DNA of 64,000 bases. Origin: Schistosoma haematobium (Eukaryota > Platyhelminthes > Trematoda > Strigeidida > Schistosomatidae). Every line of letters begins with the position of its first letter. The stretch's first letter is position 1. The stretch spans positions 30,301,809-30,365,808 of the forward strand of contig NC_067197.1 of the NCBI RefSeq assembly GCF_000699445.3, in the 5' to 3' direction. Shown one piece after another: positions 45,600-58,279 of this stretch. A program made the translations under genes and the position numbers. The notes under the pieces were generated by a model, which saw nothing but the letters and a program-made list of their open reading frames with translations, searched no databases and was not told the origin of the DNA.

Positions 45600-47960
45600 G
45601 CGGATGTGAGCACAAATTGAAAGTTCCAGAAGCGTTTCCTCGCTATTTTGTCTCAGTCGATCAGACATTACTGTATCCTGACCACTACAAGCCATATTTT
45701 TTGGGGTTCCAAAATTGATATATGCTTCGTCTTTAAGACACCTATCGTAGTGTGGTCCTTCACTTAACCTAGTGTAGTTACTATAAAGAGCCAACACAAT
45801 ATACCCTTCTTGTATCTGAAGACGTGACAAAAATTTCTCGTGGCCTTGATAGTGCAAATATAGCATCAAGTCTGAAGACAGAACAAATACGTCTTGTCTA
45901 GATCCCTGTTGATAGCCGCTTATGCTCCGTCTGTCGCAAATAGTACGGTGAAAACTTGGAAAGACAGAGACATGTCATAACCTCTTTATCGTCTCTGTCT
46001 GTGTCCCCACCGACTGCAATAAGTGAGTTTTACTAAAAAGCATTAGAACCTACAGAAAAACTAGGCTCTCGGAATTGGTGATCTTAGCAAATGATTTTAA
46101 CGTCCATGCCATACTGAAAAAATGATTAGTTTGGTCTCATAGCGTTCGCGGTCAGTAAGCAATTAATGATGACCGTCTGCTGCAATTGTCCTCAGATAAT
46201 CTATTATTCCTAGCAAGTACAAGCCTTTGGCATAGAGGGAGATATTATTTCATCTGGAAGCCCGAAATATTAGCACATCACTGGACGCATTCGATTGCTA
46301 TCAACCGTCTTTGGACAGGCTTTGTAGATTTTCACTCCTACAGTATCCGGATAGACTCCGATCATGCCATAGCCAAAACACGCATTTCTATGCATTTTTA
46401 CTGGATATAGGCAAGTCAAAACAGAAAGATCCTTCAGATATCAATCCGGAAATGTGAAGGTTAGGGATGCATTCAGGAAAGAATTTGCTTAGCATCTAGT
46501 CGATCGTAGAAAAACGGTTCATCCTGAAAAAGCTTGGGTAAATGCACATCTAGCTGTAAAGATAGCAGTGGCATCTACCAACAGCTCATATCAAAAGGTT
46601 GCGAAAGATCTTTGGACTTTAGTATCACCTACTGAATTGATAGATGTTCGAAAACTCACCTAGCTAGGCTCGAAGAAAAACGAAGAGTGGCGATAACTTA
46701 AGCGTAAACTAACAGGACGTTTTACAGATTATCGCGGTCAGTGGTGAATGATGAATTTAAAAGGGATAGAAAAGGAAGGGACTATACATAATATTAGACA
46801 ACTATTCCGATTGATCAAGAAAACAGGTATTAGGACTATCGGAAAAAGACGGTTCCTCTTTACTCCCTGTCCAGGAGATTAAACCTATGAGGAAAACACT
46901 TTGAGGAACAGTCCAACTAGCCTCCAGTTACCCGATATCTCCAAACAACTTGAATGGGAAATCGACACAAGTCCTTCAACTCTTAATGAGATTGAAAAGG
47001 CTATATCCATTTTAAAGCTGAAGAGAGCAGTGTACCATGATGGATTAACTCCAGAGATATTCACAGGTGGTTTTTCAGTTGTAGCGAATAAGATGTCTAA
47101 GATAATAGCTAGATTTCGGGAAATAGATGTAATCCTATTTAACTGATATCGATGACTGATCGTCCCAGTTTTTAAAAGAGTGCAGAAATCGTCTCATAAC
47201 AATCATATAGGAATCAGTTTGACCAGTATAGTATCTGAAATACTAGTCTACATGATTAGCAGACGCTCAACTAGCGCTCGTGAAGAACGACCCTGGGAAG
47301 AACAATCTGGTTTCAGACATTAACGTGGATGCATTGACCAAATTTTTGTTCTCCATCCGATTTTAGAAAATAAGTTTATTTACCGACGCCCCACTTTAGT
47401 TGTACTTTTCGATGTTAAGGTATCGTTCAATTTCGTTGACCAGATGGTTTTACGGCAATTTTTGTTATTGAAAAGTCTCCCAAATAAACAAATACATTTA
47501 AAGGCTGTCTACTCGAATTAGTCGTCCAAGTTATAAATCTTCATCGACTGAAGTGGTTAGTACATATATTACGTATTCTTTACGCACCACTTGCTTCGAC
47601 AAGGGATGTTAGCTGATTTATGAGTAGGTTAGTAGAAAGCTAAGGGTGACTAAATCAAGAAATAAAGTCTATGACTGTTGATTTGAGGCATGTAGGTAGT
47701 TGCAGACTACTTTCTTGGGGTCCATGAGTTAACTGTGATCAGTAGTTGAAGACGTTAGGTGAATTCCCTTAGAATCGTTCATGACCACACAACCCATTCA
47801 CCCTTTATCTTCCTCCAGATCTTTAGTCCCGAAATTTTTTTATGTATATGCCTTTTAGTTCTTTATTTTTGAATCATTCTCAATGTTTAGTCTCCCAGTA
47901 CTACATTATTTTGATTCCTATGATACTCATCTTGTTAATTTCATCTCGTGCTAATGCAGT
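45600..47960 (+). mobile_element. Heavily decayed group-1 LINE (endonuclease to 3' end)
   Basis: Plus-strand debris in element order: CLFVVSAYAPTDC-like and LANDFNVHA motifs (45900-46100), DDRLLQLSSDNLLFLASTSL, IRIDSDHAIAKTRI (to 46400), the linker, STLNEIEKAISILKLKRAVY with DGLTPEIFTGG (46980-47070, RT start), GCIDQIFVLHPIL (47330), FIYRRPTLVVLFDVKVSFN (47380), then a jump to LHRLKWLVHILRIL-like sequence at 47550. The YADD segment is lost. Numerous stops. Confidence 0.65.
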
Positions 47961-47964
47961 ATGG

Positions 47965-49285
47965 TAAAGTGGTGTGACGTACACTTATGCCAAACCCTAG
48001 GTCAATGATGACCATCTACCGACTGGCACATGATTATAATGGGGAGCATTATAATACCCACAAAAATAAGACTCCCCAGCAAACCCTTTTTCTTGATGCT
48101 CATATTGTCATTTATTTAATGATAAGTACTTGCATTTGTAGTACTCCAGATAGTGATTAGTATTTTATTTCACCTCATCAAAGTGGATATAACTAAATTC
48201 ATTTCCTTTGTCACTTGGTTCAGTGACGAATTTCCAGGCTCTGTTTATTAAACTCTTGGCCGATATAATCTACAACGGCTATTGCTTTTTGGATATAGAG
48301 ATCTTTTCAACATTTACACATCCCAAGCATTTTTACAAACTTTTTATCGTCTGGGGATTATAAAAAAATATGTTAAAAATTACGAAATAACAATCTCAGA
48401 TATTAAAACGATGGAGCTCAAGTGGATTTTTTTATTGACGTTATATTTTCGTAGATAAATGCTTTAAATGTTAAGCTTTTTTATCGTTCTAAGCAACATC
48501 ATCAAGACTTTTCATTTGTTCCGCCAATACTAAATAAGTTTATTCTGATGCCGTTGTTTATGAATTGGTATTTTCACATGTCCTTGCATTTCTATTGATT
48601 GTCTTGTTCAGTTGAACTTTGATAGATTGGATCCACATCGGTGCCTATCGGCTGCCAGCTAACTTAACTATCGTGCTTTTAGAAACTCATTTTCTCAGAA
48701 CTCTATTGATCCGTATTTACGACATTTTAGTCAAGTACGTGTTCATGATTGTCTATGTGTATTGATTTTAGTCTTCACAACACATCGCTTCACCACTAAT
48801 TAATGTTCGTGTTTGTGTAAGTGAAGGCGTGTTATGTATGTCCTGGATGGTGTTCCTTACTGTTGGGGCAATTTGTTTTGGAAATGTTGGATTTGTCTTC
48901 TTTTGATGTCGTTTTTATATCACATATAATTAAATGACTGATATCGCGCTTTTTCAGTCTGCATGAATGGGACTGGAGTAATCGCGTTGGTTTGTGAGAG
49001 ATACTGGTTGGGAAGGTTTCAGAATTATTGTCGTTTCGACATGTTTCTTGGATTTCTGGGTTGATTTCTCTACGATATGTCGATTCACCGGATATATTTT
49101 GAAGAAGTTCCTGGGATAGCCATTTCTATGGAGGACCGATAACTTGAGTTTCTCGATTTTTTCGTATAGTTTGTGTACTGCAGTGAGTTTCGCCCGTTCT
49201 TAATGTTGTCTGTTTATAACCTCTCTTACAATTTGAAGCTGTTACTATTTAAAGTCAATATTTTATTAAAAGTAATATTAGTGGA
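47965..49285. other. Intergenic, nothing recognised
   Basis: AT-rich sequence without convincing coding or repeat signals. Confidence 0.35.
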
Positions 49286-49290
49286 TAGAG

Positions 49291-49602
49291 TTAAATCTTA
49301 TTCCCATTGTTGATTTCACTTAACCTACGCAACCATCTTTTGTTATAGTACTCTACTGCCAAATTCTTCGGTAGTACAAACGTAGGCTTTTTAAGTGAAC
49401 CAATTCCAGACTTTATATTAGGACATGTAAGTAACGATGTATGGTATTGTTTATTTTGTATGTTTTTTTTATTATCGTATATAGTATTCGCAAGAATCAC
49501 CTTAAAAAGATGAATCAGATGTCCAGTTCTTTTAATTAAAGTAAATGTGTATTGCAATATTGAACTATGTAATTTGTTGTTCGTTAAGTCCTTTTGGCCC
49601 AT
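49291..49602 (-). CDS. Possible small gene, hypothetical basic protein
   Basis: An intact 103-residue frame. The second half is coding-like and basic (SLKKPTFVLPKNLAVEYYNK then RWLRRLSEINNGNKI). The first half includes an NKQYHTSLL stretch of the sort seen in mitochondrial targeting sequences. It could be a complete short gene or the last exon of a gene whose acceptor is ATATAAAG at about 49424. Not recognised. It would be transcribed away from the CAMTA gene. The AT-rich setting makes chance a real alternative. Confidence 0.25.
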   Translation of the reverse strand: MGQKDLTNNKLHSSILQYTFTLIKRTGHLIHLFKVILANTIYDNKKNIQNKQYHTSLLTCPNIKSGIGSLKKPTFVLPKNLAVEYYNKRWLRRLSEINNGNKI

Positions 49603-49823
49603 TTTTATAGTTTATCTTTACTTACAATTCAATTCAGTTAGTATTATTGTTATTTTCTAGTCCTAGATTTGGTTCAATATTCGTTGGGATCATTACCCAT
49701 AGGTGCTATATATGGTCACATATTTTTGTGACTATCGTTTATTTACTTATCGCTATCAATCTATTTATTCACCTGGAGAAACGATTGGATTACATTTTTA
49801 TTGTAAAAAATGGATTTTTCCAC

Positions 49824-50596
49824 ATGAAAAGTCAATCTAGTGAATTTTCACCAGATTATCTGCCAATCAGTTATAATAACATTCATAAAAGTAGTGTTCC
49901 TGCTATTAACACTACACATCATGGTGACAATAACAGCAGTAATAGTAATAATAACGTTTTAGCATTTAATCAATGTTCATCCGATATTCCACAACCTTTA
50001 AGCAATCTTGTGATTCCTTCAGTTTGTATAGCACGTAAACTTATTTGGTGCAATCAAAAGGTATGTGGAATTTAATTTAATTACAAAGCTAATTACTTAT
50101 ATACTTAATTGTTAAGTGTGATAATCCTGATTGTTTAGTGTTCGCGAACCTTTTTCATTTCGATGGAATGTGTAATTTTGCCAGATACAAGCTTGGCTTA
50201 CGAGGTTGTTCAATGGACAGGTGGTCAGTTTTTAAGGTGATTTTTGATCAGATCAACGTGAAAGAGTCTAACTTGTATCTATTTTGGACTATATATATAA
50301 CTATTTAGCTCATACTTGTATGTGAAAAGATAAATAAGTGACATAATCTTCATGAGTTAATTGCTTTCCACTGAAGTTTCCCTACATTCGGAATGTCAAA
50401 TTTATACCATTATAGTTTTATCAGTATAACAAATGGCTCTTGTCACAGAGTTAACAAGTTTGTTTTCAAAGAACAAATGCCAGACTGATGATTTATTATT
50501 TAAAGAAACCACAGTCTGTGGATGATAATAAATATTTTCATCTGTGCCGAGAATTCTATATTGTACCGAAATATAATATTGAATAAATAATAAAAA

Positions 50597-50645
<49 letters not shown>

Positions 50646-53600
50646 TAAGCATTCATAACCACCTCTTCTGTGATTATAACAGACGTCTATTGTCAAATAT
50701 TTTTTTTAAAGAAACGAAAGCAGTTAGTTAATTACGTGTTATACTAAAGAATTGTTTTCGTGTGTTTTGAGGATATGGTTATGTGTAAAAATTGTTTACT
50801 GTCTTTAAAACGTTTCATTTTCGAATAATCCTTTTTTTAAATTAAAAGGAAGTTGCTGAGCTTTTGCTAGGAGCATGTGTACACCCCAACTGGCTTTCAT
50901 CAGTTATTCAAGTTCGGTAAGTACTTTTATAATGTTAATAAATTCTACTCAATGAAATATGATCGTTTAAATATGTCATCTGCATATATTATGTAAGCAG
51001 GGACAATACTCTGTAGTCGCACAAGCTTATATTACTAATCACAATTCAATCTTTCTGCTTAGGTGTATAGATTCAAATTCCACAAAGAGCATTATTTATC
51101 CAAAGTTTGTGTATTTGTTTTTCTAACCAGTACTAACTAACATAAGACTTACTACTGATTTCTTCCAGCCATCTGACAACCTAACACCTCATTATTCACC
51201 ATTTTAAACACATTTGAGAAATGTTATTGTTCAGTATTCAAATCATTAGGGAGTTAATTTGAAAAAAATCATGTTGTAGCCATGACTCCTAAATTAGTGA
51301 CTGAATTATAGTCGAATATTCAATTATATTACTGTCATTATTATTATTATTACTATTATTATTATTAGAAGCTTTATTCAACATTATACTTTTGGTACAA
51401 CATAGAATTCTCAGCATAAAGTATTTCAACAAGTTTCCTTTTCTTATACCTTGATCGATTGTGACGATAAATTTTGAATGATGACCAGTTAGATGTTAGA
51501 AGTTCGGTAATCCACATTTGATTACTGTTCATTTGTTTCAATGCATATTGCCAGCAACCATGATGTCGCTGATTGTACCTTTTTGTATCCCGTATAGCGA
51601 AAGGTTGTAAACTTTTCATAAACGCGCCTGAATAGGTTGTGCGCATAATAGACATAGTGATGTGCTAAAACAAACAACCAAACAGATAACTTGATGAAAT
51701 ATCTAGATCAGAGGAACAGGTAGCCCAGATATTCAAGCAGGCCGCCGGTTGATTCAATTATATTACTGTCATGCAGAAAGGGTTTTATTACAAATTAGAA
51801 CTAGAACAGTTTGACCTGCCTCATATTTTCCATCATACGTAAACATAAGTACTGAACTTTGTCGAATCGAGTCCATCTTAGTCGTTACTTTATTTGATAT
51901 GTGAAGGAAGGAAGAAAGGACCTTTCCAAAATTTAGTCAAAATACTGGTTAATGTTGTTAATCACTTATTTTCCTTTATTTTTAAGAGGAAACTGTGCCT
52001 AAAAACACAAATCCATTACTCGTTTTTCATTCATTTTTACTTTCGAAATACGTATACACATTCTGTCGCCTTTTCATAGGCATTTATAGATATATCCTGT
52101 AGACTACTGAAGAACGCACTTCGATCTATAAGGATAATCAGGCTGTTAGAAAATTTTAATATTAGTAATTTCATATTGCTTCATGTCTTTTAGATTCTTT
52201 TTACTATTATTCATTGAAATATTTTAAAACAGTCCTAGAAATGGTTCTATTATTTTTTATCGACGAGAATTGGCCACCGTAGCACGTAAACAAGATGGTT
52301 ATTTATGGAAAAAGAAACCAAATCGACGTACTACTAAAGAAGTTCACATGGTCCTTAAAGTTCAAGGGATCGAGGTCAGTGTAATGACTTTTTTCCAGAT
52401 GACTGTTTGACTAAATGTAGTTTAAAGACATTTTCCAACATCATGGAACGCTTAATGGATTATCCTAGCAAGTTTCAATCAGATTTAGGAAATATGTGCA
52501 AAATGTATTTCTTATGATGAGAAATGTTTTTAGCTAATAGGAGGATTTATTTCATATTTACAAATGTTATGCTAACATGATAAGCTTCATGTATGATTGC
52601 ACGGATACATACGGAATGAAGATGTGTATAATTGCGTTCTAATTAGAAAAAAAATTGATTCCCAGATTTACTTTTAGTATTCACACCAGTTTCACAGCAG
52701 CTGATGTTACAAATGCTATCATTCGTATGTCCATTACTGACCTATTTCTTCGACACTTGAACTCGGAATAAAAATTGGGAGGAGAGGAATATTAAACCAG
52801 GCCTACTTCGAGGATAGTTTCTGTACAGAAAACAGGGGTATATATAAAACTGAAGGGGACCTGGCGATTCGAGAGGTTTTTAGAAAGGATAATAAAATTG
52901 TTAATAAGTTTTCAAATTATTCATTTAGATTAAATAAAAGCCTAAAGAACTGCTTTATAAGTTTTTTAGAAGATTCTTAGCACGTCTAATTGATAAGTAT
53001 TTTCCACGTTATTCTTATCTTCTGGATACTTTTCCTAGGAATTAAGGATGACTGATAATTTACAGAGTTAGTTGTCATTATAAATGTTGCATTGATATTG
53101 TACCTATTTGTTTTACTATATCCTATTTTTATTGATCATGTAATTTTTCTTACGGAATCTGTCAATTAAAGTAAAAACGTGTGTTATTCAAAGTGTTTTT
53201 ACTTTGATTCACTAATAGATAATAATGTTTTTCTCTCTCATTCGGTATATTTTCCAGTGTATTATCGCCAACTATGCACATTCCGCTTTAATCTCTACGT
53301 TTCATCGACGAACCTATTCATTAAGATTTGTAAGTTATAATCCATTTTTTTCCGATTGAATATCATATTACCGGTGTATATTTATTTTACATGCACACGT
53401 TAATTAATGATAATTTACTCCGGTTTTTCATTTAAAAGCATTATTTTTCAACCGTTGTAATAACTTTCATGCTATGTTATAAACAGATCGTTTTTACGAC
53501 ATTGTTGACTTGATAAAATATTATAATTACTGGTATAGCGAAACTAATGATGTGCTCACGAAATCGATTTTCCGATTCCCAATTAAATAAATTGATGAAG

Positions 53601-53883
53601 TAGTAAAACTTCATCAGTTGAGATGGCTGGGACACGTGTTACGTATTTCCAACCACCCACTGCCCCGACGTGCGATGTTTTATGGTATAGGAGTAGGTTG
53701 GAAGAAAGCTAGAAGCGGTCAGATCGAAGCGTGGCACAAATCAACGAAGTCACTGACAAGTGGACTGAGTCATGTTGGTAGGTGTAAACTACTCGAACTG
53801 ATGTACGTACGTACGAAGTTCTACGTTGTTTCTGACTGACTGATTTCCAATTATTTAGTTTACAAAACACAAAATCACTAATC

Positions 53884-53936
<53 letters not shown>

Positions 53937-56900
53937 TCAGCTCATTTACCAGGTACTGATTAATGTACATGACTTCGAACCACACTCCTAATCTGAGGGT
54001 TAATACTAATACTCGATTACTTAGACCAAATTAATTGGAGAGGGATTCAAACCCGTTGAAATTCGTACACCGTCACCACTGATACACTGCTCCATTATAA
54101 GTGAATTTAAGCTGTAATTCATGCTCAACATATTCAATCACAATAGTTTGATAAATTACTTGTCAGTTAACTAGTGAATATTTATAAATGGAAATAAAGG
54201 TCACAAAACAATGGGTGATAATTTTCCAGCTCAAAATCTAATGGAAGCCGAAGAATGAGTGCATCTCCACCACTGCGATCGATTTTTAGCTTCATAACGC
54301 AACGTCTCCAACCATTGGTCACAGTAATCGCGCGGACCCCAATCAGATAATCTGCATCTACTAACATAGCTCAGTGAAACAGTAAATGATACACATCATA
54401 CATTTTTCAACCACCTCAGTCGATGAAAATTCATTTTATCGATTGGTTTTAGACATAATAATGATTAATTTAGTGATTTAGTCAGTACGTAATACAGAAA
54501 TATATCCATTTTCTCCTAAAAACATCAATTTTCATTGAATCTACTTGTTCACTGGCTATTATTACTACTGATTTTAATTAATAAACCAATGTTTTTGCTG
54601 TGTTTTCTTTTCATAGAATCCTTCTATTGTATTATTTCATTATTTGAATGTACCCTTATTAACTCATGAGAATAAACTTTGTTTACCATTACCTAATCTA
54701 AGTGAAAATGATCGTAATGAATTAACTTATGCTCAACTTGTTGAACAGTTAGTGAATATGTGTAAGTTTAATTAACGGATTTATTTATTCTCTTTGTAAT
54801 TTTGTTTTTATGTCATGAATAGTCAAGATTAATAAAAATGATTGTTATGGTTCCATTAACTGTTGTACAACGTTACCAATTCAATCCGATTAAAAATTCT
54901 ATTCTATTGATTATCTCTATAAATTAAACATTAATAATATTGATATAACTTATTTATCTTTAAAATTCTTTTTTTTTCTCGATCCATCTGTGTGTTTCTT
55001 TCACTCCTTTAAAATTAATCTATCTCTTCCTCTTCATAAAATCTAAGGCTGTACAAATTTGATCCTTGTTATATTTAAGCATGATTGTGTAGCCATATTT
55101 TTTATAGTTTGATATAAATTAAAATATCAAAGCATTATAGTTCATATATGTGTAGTGAACGAAGACATGGTGCGGATAACCATTTTATATTTACAGGGTG
55201 TCTTCGTAAATTAAATACTTCATTTGCACATCTTCCATTAGTTGTCGTTTACATCCTTCATGATTCTTTCAATTCTCGATTCCTTTATGTTTCTTTTTCT
55301 TTTTTCTTCAGTTCAATCTTCTCAACCTTCTTTTGATAGGCATTCCACTTCTGAGTTGTGTTATATGCTACTTATATCTGTCAACATAAGTGGCATACAC
55401 CACATGTGTATCATGTTTGAACAACTATTTTTGTAATCCATTGTATGCACACTAGCTCACTAATCGATTCCCAAAACAAGGAATCGTGCAATATATAGTA
55501 ATTATTTGACTTGCATTTGTTTTAATATTATATAGTAGAATTATTCAGTAAATAATAATCATTGTGTTATTTCATTTCACTAAATGATTAAACGATTTAA
55601 ATAGTTAGACGTTTGTACTTTAAAATATTTTCGCAATAAAAATCCCAATATTTATTCTCTTCAGGTCAACTAAATAACCTTTGGGTATTTTTAGTTTTAA
55701 ATAAATGTGTAATATCGGTGAAAATCAAATAAGTATACATTTCATATTCAGAAAACTTGGTTAGGACACTTGGTAAAATGTTAAGTGCTTGATGTGAGAT
55801 ATAGATTCGATCTCTGACTGGATAATGGGTCCACACTCCTGACGGCTTTTATACTAGAACTAAATATCTATCGGATGCTTCTTGATTTTCATTGATGCAC
55901 TAACTGCGGTCAATCCGTGACGATTACCATCTACGACGTAACGAATATGATGAGATTTATTTTCCAGATAATTGTGGGCAAAATGATTCAATAACTTTGA
56001 ATTTGTGTGGGGCTGTTTTTCGGCTTGCTCATAGAATATACATATAGTAATCGGGGACTGAACATAACAGTGATTCTAAGCTGATATTTCATGTTTTCTT
56101 TGGTATCGTGGTTGTGTACTAATGAGAAGTAGTAACAAACTATGGGTACATGTTAATGCTTTAATCAATGATGACATTCCTTATTGGAAACCAGCTCTGG
56201 AGATACTGTTTGTTTTCCCTTTTATAGCTTACAGCACATCCTACTAGGATAATTTAACCTTGTACATGTATGGGATATTTTTATATTATGAATTTCTTTG
56301 GAATTATATCAAACTAAGGAAAAATTAGAATAGGGATATTCGCTTCAATCGATTTTTATATCCTTAAAATGATAAGCATTTTCACGATAATTTGTGATAA
56401 AATGATTAGATACCGACTAATAAGATTGTTAAACAATACAAATTACTAAAATGTTTTACTTTTGTTTCAAGCTCTTAAAATGTCCAAAAGCTTAAATGGA
56501 TTTATTTGATAGTGTTACGTTCTCTGGGCTTTGATTTGATATCCTTGTTGAATAATTATATCAGTGTTCATATCTGTTTGTAGTAGAAGTTGGAAATGTC
56601 ATCTACGTCGACAATGAAATCTTTTCAGTTAAACCACAGAGCTCAGTGAATGAAAAACCACCAAATTTGTATTTGTGTTACGTTTTGAATTCAGGTTGTT
56701 AACATATCATAAACTAGTTTGCCTACCAGATTCGTACCTTATTGATTATAAGTTGGGATATTTATGTTTCTAAACTATTTCAAAAGATGAAAATAGTTCT
56801 GTAATTTTCGATGCCCTAGGGTTTCTCAGAATAAATCCATTTTCAATTTTTTCAAATGATTAAGTTGTACTAATTATAATAATATAGTAATCTGTAAACT

Positions 56901-57120
56901 AAACTATGTTGAAGACTGATGGTACTGCTATACGATTGTGCTTACACCTTGATAGATGAAGTATTATTCAAACCCGATAATACGGTAGTTAAAAATATTG
57001 AACATAAGCACTTAACTATGTTTCGCCTTACTGAATTTATTTTTATATTGCTTTTTTATAGTTAATAATTTCCCAAAACATATCATGAAGCCTGGTGTTG
57101 ACCAAATTCTAAATTTCGAT
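49824..57120 (+). CDS. CAMTA: CAMTA homologue: CG-1 domain region (partial, continues beyond window)
   Basis: Six exons: 49824-50060 (start provisional), 50849-50916, 52233-52374, 53258-53329, 54617-54761, 57062-57120. All junctions have AG/GT borders and agreeing phases; 241 residues are visible. CG-1 DNA-binding domain, in order: EVAELLLGACVHPNWLSSVI, PRNGSIIFYRRELATVARKQ, DGYLWKKKPNRRTTKEVHMV, LKVQGIECIIANYAHSALIS, TFHRRTYSLRF, NPSIVLFHYLNVPLL. These match the CG-1 hallmarks of calmodulin-binding transcription activators (DGY-WKK, KT-E-HM-LKV, FHRR-Y, HYLNVP). CAMTAs are nuclear, Ca2+/calmodulin-responsive factors; their TIG, ankyrin and IQ parts would lie downstream and were not found by 64000. 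The N-terminus before CG-1 is Asn/Ser-rich. The first ATG could instead lie further upstream in the same frame (49647). Introns 2-5 hold repeats; the last intron is over 6.8 kb. Confidence 0.9.
50585..50645. repeat. (AAT)n/(ATT)n palindromic microsatellite
   Basis: About ten AAT units run directly into ATT units, giving a self-complementary simple repeat in CAMTA intron 1. Confidence 0.85.
50920..52230. other. CAMTA intron 2, nothing recognised except an (ATT)n tract
   Basis: AT-rich intron with an ATT-type microsatellite near 51338-51367. The minus-strand frame 51655-51374 has no recognised motif. Confidence 0.4.
52375..53257. other. CAMTA intron 3, nothing recognised
   Basis: AT-rich intron between two CG-1 exons; no motif was assigned. 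Confidence 0.45.
53590..53820 (+). mobile_element. Group-1 LINE C-terminal fragment
   Basis: Reads DEVVKLHQLRWLGHVLRISN, HPLPRRAMF, GVGWKKARSGQIEAWHKSTK and SLTSGLSHVGRCKLLE, nearly intact C-terminal LINE sequence cut at both ends. It lies in CAMTA intron 4 on the coding strand. Confidence 0.8.
53887..53934. repeat. (TA)n microsatellite
   Basis: About 24 TA units in CAMTA intron 4. Confidence 0.9.
54185..54380 (-). mobile_element. Group-1 LINE 3' fragment (antisense)
   Basis: The minus strand reads, with a frame change, SRCRLSDWGPRDYCDQWLET and NRSQWWRCTHS, the extreme C-terminus that follows the part found at 53590-53820. The two fragments are on opposite strands, so they are separate insertions or one element broken by an inversion. 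Confidence 0.7.
54762..57061. other. CAMTA intron 5, nothing recognised
   Basis: AT-rich intron of 2.3 kb. A short block near 55360-55400 resembles 15385-15420. No exon or clear repeat. Confidence 0.4.
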
Positions 57121-57807
57121 GTAAGTTATCACTTATGTGATTGTTTTACAAAATTACATTATATTTATTCAATTAATCATATAAACATGTATCTGTCTAC
57201 AGGATTGAACAACATAGTTACATGATTATTAGATCTCTGCGATTTTGTACACTAATTCAGATTGCAAAACATCTCACTGTCTTACTCTTAATCGTAACAT
57301 CAAATTCATCCATAGAATAAAATTATTTGCTTTCCAATTTATCAAAAATATCTACTTAAGATAAAATGAGAAAATATTTTTAAACTTTAAATTAGCTTTT
57401 CTGAGCGTTACTTGCGACCATATTTTTTGTAGACTACTGGTATATGGTTAGGGTGTCCAATAAATAATCGAACTGAAGTCATAGAAACTTTATTTCACAA
57501 ACTTCAAAACACATCAATCTTATTCACAATACAGTTGTCTCGGCTCTGCTTCTATTGTTTAAGACATCCCAAAAGTCTCGTTTTACAGCTGCTCTATATT
57601 GTCATGTCTTTTCATAGTGGTGCACATAGACTATTTTCTTAATTTCAGTATCTCACCGATCATTCGGAGAGTGGATAGACAACTAGGTCACAAAAAGTAT
57701 GTTTTAATCAGTACTAGAGGGTCTACTTTTGTTCTGGTCTTTATTAACTTCCCTAAATGACTTGATTTTGTTGGAAAGAGGTTTTTTCTTTGATGCATTA
57801 TTTCCGT

Positions 57808-57930
57808 AAGAGGATTTGTAGCTTAGGAGGATGATCCTGGTAGAGTTCTATTGTCTATTCTGGATTATTTGATCTTGACACGTTGATTGTCTTTCTAGAC
57901 GACATCATCACAAACTTATTATAGAAACCT
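57808..57930 (+). repeat. Diverged fold-back SINE-like element, left half (copy D)
   Basis: AGGATTTGTAGCTTAGGAGG through GGATTATTTGATCTTGACAC and CTAGACGACATCATCACAAA follow the left arm and centre of copies A-C with many substitutions. Its reverse complement matches copy E at 59548-59640. Confidence 0.6.
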
Positions 57931-58279
57931 GTCCTCCTGGTTTTAAGTGGTATCCTAGTTGATATCAGTGGGTGAACATATACTACTTACAGATTAAAAC
58001 AGTCTCCACAAAATCGCTTCATCTAGGTTTCAAAATCCATGGAAAGAACTTGACAGAATATTTCAAAAAGAAAGGATCAAACGATGTGAGTAACTATCAG
58101 TCAGCTACAACGTTGGACCAGGCACATATATGCATCGGTCCAAGTTGCCATACCTCATTAACACAACAAGATGGACACCGGATTCATAAAAGTAGTTAAT
58201 TCAGAGGTGGTAATATATAAAAGAAAGATCGCATATAAGGATGTAGTACAGGAAGAAACAATTAGTTCATAGAAAGAAA

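Noticed and set aside
57972..58199. 75-codon plus-strand frame in a CAMTA intron
   Set aside because: No CAMTA-like motif or acceptor/donor pair in phase with the preceding exon; likely chance.
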